The position numbers were made by a program, and so were the translations under genes. From NCBI RefSeq assembly GCF_030433685.1, contig NZ_JAROCF010000001.1:3596001-3660000 (forward strand): 64,000 bases of DNA, read 5' to 3'. This DNA comes from Leifsonia williamsii. Lineage in GTDB: Bacteria; Actinomycetota; Actinomycetes; Actinomycetales; Microbacteriaceae. The number at the start of each line of letters is the position of its first letter. Position 1 is the stretch's first letter. The notes beneath the pieces were generated by a model, which was not told the DNA's origin, made no database searches, and worked only from the letters and a program-made list of their open reading frames with translations. This document shows positions 45,769 to 54,922 of the stretch, piece after piece.

Positions 45769-45808
45769 CGAAGGGCCCCGCATCCACGGATGGATGCGGG
45801 GCCCTTCG
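45769..45808 (-). terminator. Terminator of the ribosomal superoperon after rplQ
   Basis: A perfect 18-bp inverted repeat lies 16 bases past the rplQ stop; on the minus-strand RNA the loop is UCCG. Confidence 0.85.
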
Positions 45809-45823
45809 ACGGCTGCGAGTCGG

Positions 45824-46405
45824 TTACGCCTTCTCGGCGTCCGCCTCCGCGGTGGTCTCACCGGCGGCCTCGGCGTCGCCGGTGGCCTCCTCGACGACCT
45901 CGGCCTCGGCGGCCGCGGTCTCGGTGGTGGTGTCCTCGGCGGCGGTCTCCTCGGCCGGGGCCTCCTCGACCGGGGCCTCCTCGACCGGAGCGGCCGGAGC
46001 AGCCTTCGGCGCGGCCGTGCTCTTGGACGACTTCACCTTCGGGGCGACGGGCTCGAGCACCAGCTCGATCTGCGCCATGGGCGCGTTGTCACCCTTGCGG
46101 TAACCGAGCTTGGTGATGCGGGTGTAGCCGCCCTCACGCTCGGCGACCAGCGGCGCGATCTGGGTGAAGAGCTCGTGCACGACGGCCTTGTCGCCGATGA
46201 TCCCGAGCACCTTGCGACGCGCGTGCAGGTCGCCGCGCTTCGCGAACGTGATCAGACGCTCGGCCACGGGACGGAGGCGCTTCGCCTTGGTCTCGGTGGT
46301 CTTGATGCTCTTGTGGGTGAACAGCGCAGCGGCCAGGTTGGCGAGCAGCAGACGCTCGTGCGCGGGGCCGCCTCCGAGGCGGGGGCCCTTGGTGGGCTTG
46401 GGCAT
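45824..46405 (-). CDS. rplQ: 50S ribosomal protein L17 with acidic C-terminal extension
   Basis: Residues 1-120 are a standard L17 ([32 protein letters not shown]). Residues 121-193 form a low-complexity Ala/Glu/Thr tail with repeated PVEEAP/PAEETA units, strongly acidic and probably disordered. Many actinobacterial L17 proteins carry shorter tails. Last gene of the superoperon, 55 bases after rpoA. Confidence 0.97.
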   Translation of the reverse strand: MPKPTKGPRLGGGPAHERLLLANLAAALFTHKSIKTTETKAKRLRPVAERLITFAKRGDLHARRKVLGIIGDKAVVHELFTQIAPLVAEREGGYTRITKLGYRKGDNAPMAQIELVLEPVAPKVKSSKSTAAPKAAPAAPVEEAPVEEAPAEETAAEDTTTETAAAEAEVVEEATGDAEAAGETTAEADAEKA

Positions 46406-46460
46406 GATCGGTTATCTCCAGGTTGAAAAAAGTGAACGCGAGTGAGCGGGACGCCCCACG

Positions 46461-47456
46461 TCAGATGGTGGACTCGTCCTCTTCGTAGCCGCTGTAGAAG
46501 TGCGCGCCGTCGAACCCGGGGACCGAGTCCTTCAGCGAGAGGCCCATCTCCGTCAGCTTGTCCTTGACCTCATCCACCGACTTCTGACCGAAGTTGCGGA
46601 TGTTCATGAGCTGGGTCTCGGAGAGGGAGACCAGCTCGCTGACGGTGTTGATGCCCTCGCGCTTGAGGCAGTTGTACGAGCGGACCGACAGGTCGAGGTC
46701 CTCGATCGGCATGGACAGCTCCGAGCTGAGCACCTGGTCGACCGGCGCCGGGCCGATCTCGATGCCCTCGGCCGCGCTGTTGAGCTCGCGGGCCAGACCG
46801 AACAGCTCCACCAGGGTGCGACCGGCCGACGCGATCGCGTCGCGCGGGCTGATCGCCGGCTTGGTCTCCACGTCGACGACGAGGCGGTCGAAGTCGGTGC
46901 GCTCACCGGCACGGGTGGCCTCGACGCGGTAGGTGACCTTCAGCACCGGCGAGTAGATCGAGTCGACCGGGATCTGGCCGGCCTCGCTGTACTCGTTGCG
47001 GTTCTGCTGGGCCGACACGTAGCCGCGGCCGCGCTCGATGGTGAGCTCGACCTCGAACTTCGCCTTGTCGTTGAGGGTCGCGATGACCAGCTCCGGGTTG
47101 TGGATCTCCACACCCGCCGGCGCCGAGATGTCGGCGGCGGTGACCTGGCCGGCGCCCGTCTTGCGCAGGTAGGCGGTGATCGGCTCGTCGTGCTCGCTCG
47201 AGACGACCAGGCCCTTGATGTTCAGGATGATCTCGGTGACATCCTCCTTGACGCCCGGGACGGTGCTGAACTCGTGCAGCACGCCGTCGATGCGGATGCT
47301 GGTGACGGCAGCGCCGGGGATCGACGAGAGGAGGGTGCGACGGAGGGAGTTGCCGAGGGTGTAGCCGAAGCCCGGCTCGAGCGGCTCGATGACGAACCGC
47401 GACCGGAACTCGGAGATGTTCTCTTCGGTGAGCGTCGGACGCTGTGCAATGAGCAC
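46461..47456 (-). CDS. rpoA: RNA polymerase alpha subunit
   Basis: The 331-residue protein has the N-terminal dimerisation/assembly domain ([25 protein letters not shown], read in two halves) and the C-terminal domain from about 250. The latter has [19 protein letters not shown] and [14 protein letters not shown], which bind UP elements and activators. GTG start with AAAGG. It is separated from rpsK by 120 bases holding a strong stem-loop where rpsD usually sits. Confidence 0.98.
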   Translation of the reverse strand: MLIAQRPTLTEENISEFRSRFVIEPLEPGFGYTLGNSLRRTLLSSIPGAAVTSIRIDGVLHEFSTVPGVKEDVTEIILNIKGLVVSSEHDEPITAYLRKTGAGQVTAADISAPAGVEIHNPELVIATLNDKAKFEVELTIERGRGYVSAQQNRNEYSEAGQIPVDSIYSPVLKVTYRVEATRAGERTDFDRLVVDVETKPAISPRDAIASAGRTLVELFGLARELNSAAEGIEIGPAPVDQVLSSELSMPIEDLDLSVRSYNCLKREGINTVSELVSLSETQLMNIRNFGQKSVDEVKDKLTEMGLSLKDSVPGFDGAHFYSGYEEDESTI

Positions 47457-47474
47457 TGTTGATTCCTTTCGGCT

Positions 47475-47496
47475 AAGTGTCCGCTATATGACACTT
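47475..47496 (-). promoter_or_regulatory. Inverted repeat in the rpoA leader
   Basis: A 7-bp inverted repeat AAGTGTC/GACACTT with an AT-rich eight-base loop lies about 18 bases before the rpoA start. It may be a regulator or S4-type autogenous control site, or cover an internal promoter; none is proven. Confidence 0.3.
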
Positions 47497-47528
47497 GCTT
47501 CTGATTCAGGGGGTGTGCGTCACGCCGT

Positions 47529-47559
47529 CAGGCGGCGGCCCGGATCGGGCCGCCGCCTG
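47529..47559 (-). promoter_or_regulatory. Strong stem-loop between rpsK and rpoA
   Basis: A perfect 14-bp GC-rich stem with a three-base loop lies 18 bases after the rpsK stop, in place of rpsD. No T-tract follows; attenuation or RNA processing are possible. Confidence 0.6.
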
Positions 47560-47576
47560 CGGCGGACAGAAGAGAA

Positions 47577-47975
47577 CTAGACGCGACGACGCTTGGGCGG
47601 GCGGCAACCGTTGTGCGCCTGCGGGGTGACGTCGTTGATCGAACCGACCTCGAGGCCGGCGGCCTGGAGCGAGCGGATCGCGGTCTCGCGACCCGAGCCC
47701 GGGCCCTTGACGAAGACGTCGACCTTCTTCATCCCGTGCTCCTGCGCCTGACGGGCGGCCGACTCGGCGGCGAGCTGCGCGGCGAACGGGGTCGACTTGC
47801 GCGAACCCTTGAAGCCGACGCCACCCGACGACGCCCAGCTGATGACCGCACCGGTGGTGTCGGTGATCGAGACGATCGTGTTGTTGAACGTGCTCTTGAT
47901 GTGGGCCTGGCCCACAGCGATGTTCTTCTTTTCCTTCTTGCGCGGCTTGCGAACGGCCGACTTGGGTGCTGCCAT
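47577..47975 (-). CDS. rpsK: 30S ribosomal protein S11
   Basis: The 132-residue protein has [19 protein letters not shown], the platform loop [19 protein letters not shown] and the C-terminal [15 protein letters not shown]. Normal length. It follows rpsM by 27 bases. Confidence 0.98.
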   Translation of the reverse strand: MAAPKSAVRKPRKKEKKNIAVGQAHIKSTFNNTIVSITDTTGAVISWASSGGVGFKGSRKSTPFAAQLAAESAARQAQEHGMKKVDVFVKGPGSGRETAIRSLQAAGLEVGSINDVTPQAHNGCRPPKRRRV

Positions 47976-48002
47976 TTCTACTCCTTCAGTCCTTTACCCG
48001 GC

Positions 48003-48377
48003 CTAGCGAGCCTTCTTCTTACCGGCGACGGTCCGCTTCGGGCCCTTGCGGGTGCGAGCGTTCGTCTTGGTGCGCTGGCCGCGGACCGGAAGGCCCTTGC
48101 GGTGGCGGATTCCCTCGTAGCTGCCGATCTCGACCTTGCGGCGGATGTCGGCGGCGACCTCGCGACGGAGGTCGCCCTCCACCTTGAAGTTCCCCTCGAT
48201 GTAGTCGCGCAGGGCGACGAGCTGGTCGTCGCTCAGGTCCTTGACGCGGATGTCGCCCGAGATACCGGTCTCGGCGAGAGTCTGCAGCGCGCGGGTGCGT
48301 CCGACGCCGTAGATGTAGGTGAGTGCGACCTCGACGCGCTTCTCGCGCGGGATGTCGACGCCTGCTAGACGTGCCAT
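48003..48377 (-). CDS. rpsM: 30S ribosomal protein S13
   Basis: The 124-residue protein has [27 protein letters not shown]-type [12 protein letters not shown], and the basic C-terminus [15 protein letters not shown]. Normal length. Between it and rpmJ lie two stem-loops. Confidence 0.98.
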   Translation of the reverse strand: MARLAGVDIPREKRVEVALTYIYGVGRTRALQTLAETGISGDIRVKDLSDDQLVALRDYIEGNFKVEGDLRREVAADIRRKVEIGSYEGIRHRKGLPVRGQRTKTNARTRKGPKRTVAGKKKAR

Positions 48378-48423
48378 GTGTGGCTTCTCCTGTGTGAGTG
48401 GAGGTCTTCAGCGGTCCCGGTGC

Positions 48424-48472
48424 CCCGGCCTCCTCCGGGGGTGTCCCCCGCGTCCACCGGAGTGGACGCGGG
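48424..48472 (-). promoter_or_regulatory. Two stem-loops between rpmJ and rpsM
   Basis: A 6-bp hairpin (48424-48441) and a perfect 11-bp hairpin (48447-48472) with a UCCG loop in the minus-strand RNA. They lie in the 135-base gap downstream of rpmJ. No T-tract follows. Confidence 0.55.
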
Positions 48473-48512
48473 ATCTGGGATCACCATGTGTGTTCAGTTG
48501 TGGTCGAGGCGA

Positions 48513-48626
48513 TCAGCCCTGGCGCTGCTTGTGGCGCGGGTTCTCGCAGATGACCATCACGCGGCCGTTGCGACGGATGACCTTGCACTTGTCGCAGATG
48601 CGCTTGACGGAGGGGTTGACCTTCAT
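48513..48626 (-). CDS. rpmJ: 50S ribosomal protein L36
   Basis: The 37-residue protein reads [19 protein letters not shown] followed by a second half ending in NPRHKQRQG. Cys11, Cys14, Cys27 and His32 form the zinc ribbon, so this is the zinc-binding (C+) form. It lies 79 bases after infA, in the conserved infA-rpmJ-rpsM order. Confidence 0.96.
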   Translation of the reverse strand: MKVNPSVKRICDKCKVIRRNGRVMVICENPRHKQRQG

Positions 48627-48705
48627 GAGTTGATTACCTTTGTTCGCTGTCCTCGTACCTCGCCAGGGGCTACCCGGTGGCGAGGCCGTTACTTACAGCA
48701 GACCT

Positions 48706-48927
48706 TTACTTGTAGCGGTAGACGATCCGGCCGCGGGTCAGATCGTAGGGGCTCAGCTCGACGATCACGCGGTCCTCGGGGAGGATGCGGATGTAGTGCT
48801 GGCGCATCTTGCCGGAGATGTGGGCAAGAACCTTGTGACCATTGGTCAGCTCCACGCGGAACATCGCGTTGGGGAGCGCCTCGATCACAGATCCTTCGAT
48901 CTCGATGACACCGTCTTTTTTGGCCAT
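48706..48927 (-). CDS. infA: Translation initiation factor IF-1
   Basis: This 73-residue S1-fold protein binds the ribosomal A site during initiation. It starts [20 protein letters not shown] and ends in [11 protein letters not shown]. Normal length. A separate promoter and leader hairpin lie in the 176-base gap to map. Confidence 0.98.
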   Translation of the reverse strand: MAKKDGVIEIEGSVIEALPNAMFRVELTNGHKVLAHISGKMRQHYIRILPEDRVIVELSPYDLTRGRIVYRYK

Positions 48928-49017
48928 AGCCTCACTGTCGCTAGTCGTTGGGGTTTGCTGGTCGTGCGTACTGTGGCGAAAGGCACACGGAAAACGTGCC
49001 TAAGACACCAAGGGTCT

Positions 49018-49047
49018 ATCTTATGCGAAGCGGCGTCGTTTCGCCAA
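49018..49047 (-). promoter_or_regulatory. Candidate infA promoter
   Basis: On the minus strand TTGGCG and TAAGAT are 18 bases apart, about 90 bases before the infA start. A leader stem (AGGCAC/GTGCCT) lies between. This would give infA-rpmJ-rpsM-rpsK-rpoA-rplQ its own start. Confidence 0.5.
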
Positions 49048-49103
49048 TCCGCGTGTATCATGTGCCGCCGCTCTGAGCGAACAGCGTCGGTGGAACGGGC
49101 TTC

Positions 49104-49949
49104 TCACGCGATCGGAGCCGGCGTGATGCCGTACGGAGCGAGGCCGGCAGCCCCGCCGTCCTCGGCGGTGAGCACCCAGATGCCGTCCTTGTGCACGGCG
49201 ACGCTGTGCTCCCAGTGGGCGGCGGCCGAGCCGTCCTCGGTGGCGACGGTCCAGCCGTCGTCCTTCACGTAGGTCTCCTGGTCGCCGAGCACCACCATCG
49301 GCTCGATGGCGACGACGAGTCCCGGCTTGACCTCCGGGCCCTTCGCTCGCACCCGGTAGTTGAACACCGGTGGCTCCTCGTGCATCTTGCGGCCGATGCC
49401 GTGACCGATGTAGTCGGTCAGGATGCCGTAGTCGCCCTGCGACATGATGTAGTCCTCGATCGCCTCGCCGACCTCGTTGAGGTGGCGTGCGGTCGCCAGC
49501 CGGGCGATGCCCCGCCAGAGCGACTGCTCGGTGACCTCGCTGAGCCGCTGACGCTCGGCGACGACCTCCGGCCGCGCCGGGTCCGGCAGCACGAACGTGC
49601 GCGCCGCGTCGCCGTTCCAGCCCTGCCCGTCGGCACCGCGCACGACGGCGCCCGAATCGATCGACACGATGTCGCCCGGCTGCAGGATGCGCGAGCCGGG
49701 GATGCCGTGCACGACCTCGTCGTTCACCGACGCGCAGACCGTGTAGTGATAGCCGGGTTCGAGCTTGAAGTTGGAGGAGCCTCCCGCCGCCTCGATCGCA
49801 CGCTCGGCGAGGGCGTCGAGCTCGAGCGTGGAGACGCCTGCGGCGATCGCAGCGGCGACCGCGTCGAGAGAGGCCGCAGTGGCCCGCCCCGGCGCGACCA
49901 TCTCGCGCAGTTGAGCGGGCGTCTTGTAGATCGAGCGCCCGAACGCCAT
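49104..49949 (-). CDS. map: Methionine aminopeptidase, type I
   Basis: It removes the initiator Met. The 281-residue protein has YHYTVCASVNDEVVHGIP with a substrate-binding His. Metal ligands are in VSIDSGAVVRG with NGDAART, GHGIGRKMHEEP, VVAIEPMVV and WEHSVAV. The ATG and the adk stop share one base (TGATG). It belongs to the secY-adk-map group. Confidence 0.96.
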   Translation of the reverse strand: MAFGRSIYKTPAQLREMVAPGRATAASLDAVAAAIAAGVSTLELDALAERAIEAAGGSSNFKLEPGYHYTVCASVNDEVVHGIPGSRILQPGDIVSIDSGAVVRGADGQGWNGDAARTFVLPDPARPEVVAERQRLSEVTEQSLWRGIARLATARHLNEVGEAIEDYIMSQGDYGILTDYIGHGIGRKMHEEPPVFNYRVRAKGPEVKPGLVVAIEPMVVLGDQETYVKDDGWTVATEDGSAAAHWEHSVAVHKDGIWVLTAEDGGAAGLAPYGITPAPIA

Positions 49950-50545
49950 CAGCGAGCCGCGGCGCGCGGAACGATGCCGCGCTCCGCGAGAGCCGCGTTG
50001 ATCCGCTCGCCGACCTGGTCGATGTCGCCGAGGCCGTCGACCTCGACGAGGAGGCCGCGCTCACGGAACACGTCGATCAGGGGCGACGTCTCGCGGAGGT
50101 AGACCTCCTGGCGGTGGCGGATCGCCTCCTCGGAGTCGTCGGCCCTGCCCTGCTCCTGCGCCCGCTTGGTGAGCCGGGCCACGAGCTCGTCCTGGTCGGC
50201 GACCAGCTGGATCACGGCGTCGAGCTTCTGCCCCTGCGAGCCGAGCAGGTCGTCGAGGTAGTCCACCTGCGCGAGCGTGCGCGGATAGCCGTCGAGAAGG
50301 AACCCGTCTTTCGCGTCGTCCTCCCCCAGCCGGTCCGCGACCAGCTGGTTGGTGAGGCTGTCCGGAACGTAGTCGCCGGCGTCCACGATGGCCTTGACCT
50401 GCACACCGAGCGGCGTCTCGTTCTTGATGTTCGCGCGGAAGATGTCGCCCGTCGAGATGTCGGGGATCCCGTACACGGAGGTGATGCGGGAGGCCTGAGT
50501 GCCCTTGCCCGCTCCGGGGGGTCCGACGATCAGCAAACGGGTCAA
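49949..50545 (-). CDS. adk: Adenylate kinase
   Basis: It interconverts AMP, ADP and ATP. The 198-residue protein has the P-loop [23 protein letters not shown], the AMP-binding [11 protein letters not shown] and a short LID ([17 protein letters not shown]) without Cys residues, so the non-zinc short form. The TTG start overlaps the secY stop as TTGA, a rare start but the only one giving the intact P-loop. Confidence 0.95.
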   Translation of the reverse strand: MTRLLIVGPPGAGKGTQASRITSVYGIPDISTGDIFRANIKNETPLGVQVKAIVDAGDYVPDSLTNQLVADRLGEDDAKDGFLLDGYPRTLAQVDYLDDLLGSQGQKLDAVIQLVADQDELVARLTKRAQEQGRADDSEEAIRHRQEVYLRETSPLIDVFRERGLLVEVDGLGDIDQVGERINAALAERGIVPRAAAR

Positions 50546-51864
50546 CGCAGAAGCCCTTCGTAGTGTCGCTGCTGGAGCTGCGAGTCGATCTGCTTGACCG
50601 TCTCGAGACCCACGCCGACGATGATCAGGATGGACGTGCCGCCGAACATGAAGTTCTGACTCGCGCCGATCAGCGCGAACGCGACCAGCGGGATGAGCGC
50701 GATGATGCCGAGGTAGAACGAGCCGGGCAGGGTGACCCGCGTCAGCACGTAGTCGAGGTACTCGGCGGTCGGCCGACCCGCGCGGATGCCGGGGATGAAG
50801 CCGCCGTACTTCTTCATGTTGTCCGCGACCTCCTCCGGGTTGAAGGTGATCGCCACGTAGAAGTACGTGAAGCCCACGATCAGGAGGAAGTAGAGCAGCA
50901 TGTAGAGCGGGTGGTCGCCCTTGGTCAGGTAGTTCGTGATCCAGGTCACCCAGGGGGCGGGAGCCTTGCCGGCGGCCGGCTGGTTGAACTGCGCGATCAG
51001 CGCCGGCAGGTACAGCAGCGACGAGGCGAAGATCACCGGGACGACGCCCGCCATGTTCACCTTGATCGGGATGTACGTGTTGTTGCCGCCGTAGGTGCGA
51101 CGTCCGACCATCCGTTTTGCGTATTGAACGGGGATGCGCCGCTGCGACTGTTCGACGAAGACGACGCCCGCCACGATCAGCAATCCGATCGCGATCACGA
51201 CCAGCAGGATCTCGATGCCCTGCGACTGGCCGACCGCCCAGAGGGAGGACGGGAACTGCGCCGCGATCGACGTGAAGATCAGGAGCGACATGCCGTTGCC
51301 GATGCCGCGCTCGGTCACCAGCTCGCCCATCCACATGATGAGGCCGGTGCCGGCGGTCATCGTGATGACCATCAGCATGATCGCGTACCAGGAGTCGTCC
51401 GTGATGAGCTGCGTGCACTGCGAGACCGCGGTGGTGCCGAACAGCGCACCGGAGCGGGCGACGGTGATCAGGGTCGTCGACTGGAGGACGCCCAGGGCGA
51501 TCGTGAGGTAGCGCGTGTACTGCGTGAGCTTGGCCTGGCCGGCCTGGCCCTCCTTGTAGAGGGTCTCGAAGCGCGGGATGACCACGCGCAGCAGCTGCAC
51601 GATGATCGACGCGGTGATGTACGGCATGATGCCGAGCGCGAAGATCGAGAGTTTGAGGAGGGCACCACCTGAGAACAGGTTGACCAGCGAATAGAGGCCG
51701 GAGGTGTCCTGGTTGGCGTTCAGGCAGGTCTGAACGTTACCGAAGTCGACGAACGGCGCGGGAATGAAGGACCCGAGCCGGAAGAGGGCGATGATGCCCA
51801 GGGTGAAGCCGATCTTGCGGCGAAGGTCCGGGGTGCGGAAGATCCGCGCGACGGCGCTGAACAA
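50542..51864 (-). CDS. secY: Preprotein translocase subunit SecY
   Basis: The 440-residue protein has ten spans forming the Sec channel. It contains the plug-region, the cytosolic loop [18 protein letters not shown] that contacts SecA and ribosomes, and [20 protein letters not shown] near the C-terminal loops. A hairpin of 15 bp lies 27 bases before its ATG, separating it from rplO. Confidence 0.97.
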   Translation of the reverse strand: MFSAVARIFRTPDLRRKIGFTLGIIALFRLGSFIPAPFVDFGNVQTCLNANQDTSGLYSLVNLFSGGALLKLSIFALGIMPYITASIIVQLLRVVIPRFETLYKEGQAGQAKLTQYTRYLTIALGVLQSTTLITVARSGALFGTTAVSQCTQLITDDSWYAIMLMVITMTAGTGLIMWMGELVTERGIGNGMSLLIFTSIAAQFPSSLWAVGQSQGIEILLVVIAIGLLIVAGVVFVEQSQRRIPVQYAKRMVGRRTYGGNNTYIPIKVNMAGVVPVIFASSLLYLPALIAQFNQPAAGKAPAPWVTWITNYLTKGDHPLYMLLYFLLIVGFTYFYVAITFNPEEVADNMKKYGGFIPGIRAGRPTAEYLDYVLTRVTLPGSFYLGIIALIPLVAFALIGASQNFMFGGTSILIIVGVGLETVKQIDSQLQQRHYEGLLR

Positions 51865-51891
51865 AGTGCGTCCTGCTTTCCTATGAGAGTT

Positions 51892-51926
51892 CAGTCGGGT
51901 GGCCGGAAAGCCCGGCCACCCGACTG
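51892..51926 (-). promoter_or_regulatory. Strong stem-loop between rplO and secY
   Basis: A perfect 15-bp inverted repeat with a five-base loop starts 16 bases past the rplO stop. It resembles a terminator but lacks a T-tract, so attenuation or mRNA processing before secY is more likely. Confidence 0.65.
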
Positions 51927-51942
51927 GACCGCCTGAGGGCGG

Positions 51943-52623
51943 CTACTTGACGGAGCCGCCGGCGGCGACGATCTTCTGCTCAGCAGAGCCGGAGACCTTG
52001 TCGACCGCAACGTTCAGCTTAACCGCAATGTCACCGTTGCCGAGAACCTTCACCTTCTCGTTCTTGCGTACCGCACCCTTGGCGACCAGGTCGGCGACGG
52101 TCACGTCGCCACCGGCCGGGTACAGCTCGGCGAGCTTCTCCAGGTTCACGACCTGGTACTCCACCCGGAACGGGTTCTTGAAGCCGCGGAGCTTCGGGGT
52201 CCGCATGTGGAACGGCAGCTGGCCACCCTGGAAGCCCGGGCGCACCGAGTAGCGCGCCTTGGTTCCCTTGGTACCGCGGCCGGCGGTCTTGCCCTTCGAA
52301 CCCTCACCGCGTCCGACGCGGGTCTTGTCCTTCTTGGCGCCCGCGGCCGGACGGAGGTGGTGGACCTTCAGGACCTGCTCGCGGGGAGCAGCGACGTCCT
52401 TCTTGGCCGAGGTCTTCTTCGCCGGGGCGGAGACGGTCTCGTCCTTGGTGTCGGCGGCAGCCTTGTCGGCAGCGGCCTTCGCCGGAGCCTTCTTGGCCGG
52501 AGCCTTCTTCTCGGTCGCCGGCTTCTCAGCAGCGGCCTTGGTGGTCGCGGCCTTCTTAGCCGGGGCCTTCTTCTCGGCAGCCGGCTTCTCGGCAGCCGCG
52601 GTAGTGGGCTTGTCGTCAGCCAT
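51943..52623 (-). CDS. rplO: 50S ribosomal protein L15 with Lys/Ala-rich N-terminal extension
   Basis: Residues 81-226 are a normal L15 ([37 protein letters not shown]). The first 80 residues are low-complexity: repeated AEKPA, APAKKA and EKKAPAKK units resembling histone H1-like tails. This is positively charged and probably disordered. Translation from the first ATG is supported because it overlaps the rpmD stop region by one base, as elsewhere in the operon. An internal start nearer the core has no ATG. Confidence 0.95.
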   Translation of the reverse strand: MADDKPTTAAAEKPAAEKKAPAKKAATTKAAAEKPATEKKAPAKKAPAKAAADKAAADTKDETVSAPAKKTSAKKDVAAPREQVLKVHHLRPAAGAKKDKTRVGRGEGSKGKTAGRGTKGTKARYSVRPGFQGGQLPFHMRTPKLRGFKNPFRVEYQVVNLEKLAELYPAGGDVTVADLVAKGAVRKNEKVKVLGNGDIAVKLNVAVDKVSGSAEQKIVAAGGSVK

Positions 52624-52808
52624 TAGTCGATCTCCTCAACCTTCACCAGGTGAGCGACGGTGTTGACGTACCCGCGGTTCTGCGGGTTGTCCTCGCGGAC
52701 GACGACGTCACCGATGCGCTTCAGTCCCAGGCTGCGCAACGTGTCGCGCTGGTACTGCTTCTCGCTCACTTTCGACTTGATCTGCGTGATCTTCAGACGC
52801 GCAGCCAT
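52623..52808 (-). CDS. rpmD: 50S ribosomal protein L30
   Basis: The 61-residue protein has [28 protein letters not shown] and [12 protein letters not shown]. Normal length. It overlaps rplO and rpsE by single bases (TAATG type junctions). Confidence 0.97.
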   Translation of the reverse strand: MAARLKITQIKSKVSEKQYQRDTLRSLGLKRIGDVVVREDNPQNRGYVNTVAHLVKVEEID

Positions 52809-53512
52809 CAGGCACCTGCCTTCGCGGTAGCGGCGGCCTCAGCCGCACGCGCCTCGATCTGCAGCAGCTTCTCGGGCGCGACACGGTCGTAGTCGAGGCC
52901 ACGGCGGGCGGCGACGGCGCGCGGCTCCTCGAGCCCCTTCAGCGCCTCCACCGTCGCGTGGACGATGTTGATCGTGTTCGACGAACCGAGCGACTTGCTC
53001 AGGACGTCGTGGATGCCGGCGCACTCCAGGACGGCGCGGACCGGGCCACCGGCGATGACACCGGTACCGGCAGCGGCCGGACGGAGGAGGACGACACCGG
53101 CGGCCGCCTCACCCTGCACCGGGTGCGGGATGGTGCTGCCGACGCGGGGGACGCGGAAGAAGTTCTTCTTCGCCTCCTCGACGCCCTTCGAGATGGCCAG
53201 CGGGACCTCACGGGCCTTGCCGTAGCCGACGCCCACCAGACCGTTGCCGTCACCGACGACCACGAGAGCGGTGAAGCTGAAGCGACGGCCGCCCTTGACG
53301 ACCTTCGAGACGCGGTTGATGGTCACCACGCGCTCCAGGAACTGGCTCTTGTCCTGGTCGCGGCTGCCACGGTCGCGGTTGGGGTTGCGCTCACGGCCGC
53401 CACGGCGCGGCTCGCGCTCGCGCTGCGTGTTGTCGGTCGACGCAGCGGTCTCCACCGGCTGCTCGGCCACTGCCTGATCGGCCACGGTCTGCTCCTTGTT
53501 GTTGTCGCTCAC
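52808..53512 (-). CDS. rpsE: 30S ribosomal protein S5
   Basis: Residues 55-234 are standard S5 ([46 protein letters not shown]). The first 50 residues are low-complexity, acidic then Arg-rich ([19 protein letters not shown]), a feature common in actinobacterial S5. GTG start overlaps rplR as GTGA. Confidence 0.97.
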   Translation of the reverse strand: MSDNNKEQTVADQAVAEQPVETAASTDNTQREREPRRGGRERNPNRDRGSRDQDKSQFLERVVTINRVSKVVKGGRRFSFTALVVVGDGNGLVGVGYGKAREVPLAISKGVEEAKKNFFRVPRVGSTIPHPVQGEAAAGVVLLRPAAAGTGVIAGGPVRAVLECAGIHDVLSKSLGSSNTINIVHATVEALKGLEEPRAVAARRGLDYDRVAPEKLLQIEARAAEAAATAKAGA

Positions 53513-53880
53513 AGGTTCAGTCCACCCTCTCGAGCTCCTTCGGCGACAGCGGCGACGCGACCCGCGTACTTGCTGCCACCACGGTCGAAGACGACCGCCT
53601 CGACGCCGGCGCTCTTCGCGCGCTCGGCGACCAGCTCACCGACACGGCGGGCCTTGGCGGTCTTGTCGCCGTCGAACGAGCGGAGGTCAGCCTCCATGGT
53701 CGACGCCGATGCGAGGGTGTGCCCCTGCGCGTCGTCCACGACCTGCACGAAGACGTGACGGGCCGAACGGGTGACGACCAGGCGCGGACGGGACGCGGTG
53801 CCCGCGATCTTCTTGCGAAGGCGGGTGTGACGGCGGTCGCGAGCGGCCGCCTTGCTCTTTCCTCTGGTACCCAGAGCCAT
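53509..53880 (-). CDS. rplR: 50S ribosomal protein L18
   Basis: This 123-residue 5S rRNA-binding protein has [33 protein letters not shown] and [20 protein letters not shown]. Normal length; two bases after rplF. Confidence 0.97.
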   Translation of the reverse strand: MALGTRGKSKAAARDRRHTRLRKKIAGTASRPRLVVTRSARHVFVQVVDDAQGHTLASASTMEADLRSFDGDKTAKARRVGELVAERAKSAGVEAVVFDRGGSKYAGRVAAVAEGAREGGLNL

Positions 53881-53882
53881 GA

Positions 53883-54419
53883 TTACTTACCAGCCTTTCC
53901 GGCCTTGCGACGGACGACCTCGCCGGCGTAGCGCACGCCCTTGCCCTTATACGGCTCGGGCTTGCGGATCTTGCGGATGTTCGCGGCGACCTCACCCACA
54001 GCCTGCTTGTCGATGCCCGCCACGGTGAGCTTGTTGTTGCCCTCGACCGTGAAGGTGATGCCGGCCGGCGGCTCGACGGTGACCGGGTGCGAGAAGCCGA
54101 GAGCGAACTCGACGGCCGAGCCCTTCTGGGCGACGCGGTAACCGGTGCCGACGATCTCGAGGCCCTTCGAGTAGCCCTGCGTGACGCCGATGATGTTGTT
54201 GTTGATCAGCGTGCGGGTCAGGCCGTGGAGCGAGCGCGACTCGCGCTCGTCGTCCGGACGGGTCACGAGGACCTGGCCGTCCTCCAGCTTGACCTCGATC
54301 GGGCTGGCGACGGTGAGGCTCAGCTCACCCTTCGGGCCCTTCACGGTGACGGCCTGGCCGTCGATGGTCACATCCACGCCCGCGGGGACGTCGATGGGGA
54401 GTCTTCCAATACGCGACAT
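53883..54419 (-). CDS. rplF: 50S ribosomal protein L6
   Basis: The 178-residue protein has [17 protein letters not shown], two L6 repeats and the C-terminal [20 protein letters not shown]. Normal length; six bases after rpsH. Confidence 0.98.
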   Translation of the reverse strand: MSRIGRLPIDVPAGVDVTIDGQAVTVKGPKGELSLTVASPIEVKLEDGQVLVTRPDDERESRSLHGLTRTLINNNIIGVTQGYSKGLEIVGTGYRVAQKGSAVEFALGFSHPVTVEPPAGITFTVEGNNKLTVAGIDKQAVGEVAANIRKIRKPEPYKGKGVRYAGEVVRRKAGKAGK

Positions 54420-54425
54420 GTCGGG

Positions 54426-54824
54426 TTACCACACGTAGGCGAGGACTTCCCCACCCACGCCCTTCTTCTCAGCCTCGCGGTCCGTGAGCAGACCGGAGGA
54501 GGTGGACAGGATGGCGATGCCGAGGCCGCCGAGCACCTTGGGGAGCTCCGTGGACTTCGCGTAGACGCGGAGTCCGGGCTTCGAGACGCGCTTGATGCCG
54601 GCGATGGAGCGCTCGCGGTCCGGGCCGAACTTGAGGTTCAGCGTGAGCGTCTTCCCGACGCGCGCGTCGGCGACGTCCCAGCCCGCGATGTAGCCCTCCT
54701 TGGTGAGGATGTCGGCGATGTGGGCCTTGAGCTTCGAGTGCGGCATCGACACGGTGTCGTGGTGAGCCGAGTTCGCGTTGCGCAGTCTGGTCAGCATGTC
54801 TGCGACCGGATCTGTCATTGTCAT
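54426..54824 (-). CDS. rpsH: 30S ribosomal protein S8
   Basis: The 132-residue protein has [34 protein letters not shown] and [19 protein letters not shown] lies eight bases before the first of two in-frame ATG codons. The 98-base gap upstream is where rpsN normally sits. Confidence 0.97.
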   Translation of the reverse strand: MTMTDPVADMLTRLRNANSAHHDTVSMPHSKLKAHIADILTKEGYIAGWDVADARVGKTLTLNLKFGPDRERSIAGIKRVSKPGLRVYAKSTELPKVLGGLGIAILSTSSGLLTDREAEKKGVGGEVLAYVW

Positions 54825-54888
54825 TGCGGTTTTCCTTCGTTCACCAGGTTTCGTTCAGCCGGTCCACGACTGACGACCTGTGGTGGAG

Positions 54889-54914
54889 GCGGGCCGGCCG
54901 GTCGGCCGGCCCGC
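54889..54914 (-). promoter_or_regulatory. Stem-loop between rplE and rpsH
   Basis: A perfect 11-12 bp GC-only inverted repeat with a two- to four-base loop lies nine bases after the rplE stop, in place of rpsN. It has no T-tract. Related spc operons carry an S8-binding control site nearby, but this stem does not obviously resemble it. Confidence 0.55.
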
Positions 54915-54922
54915 GGGTGGGC

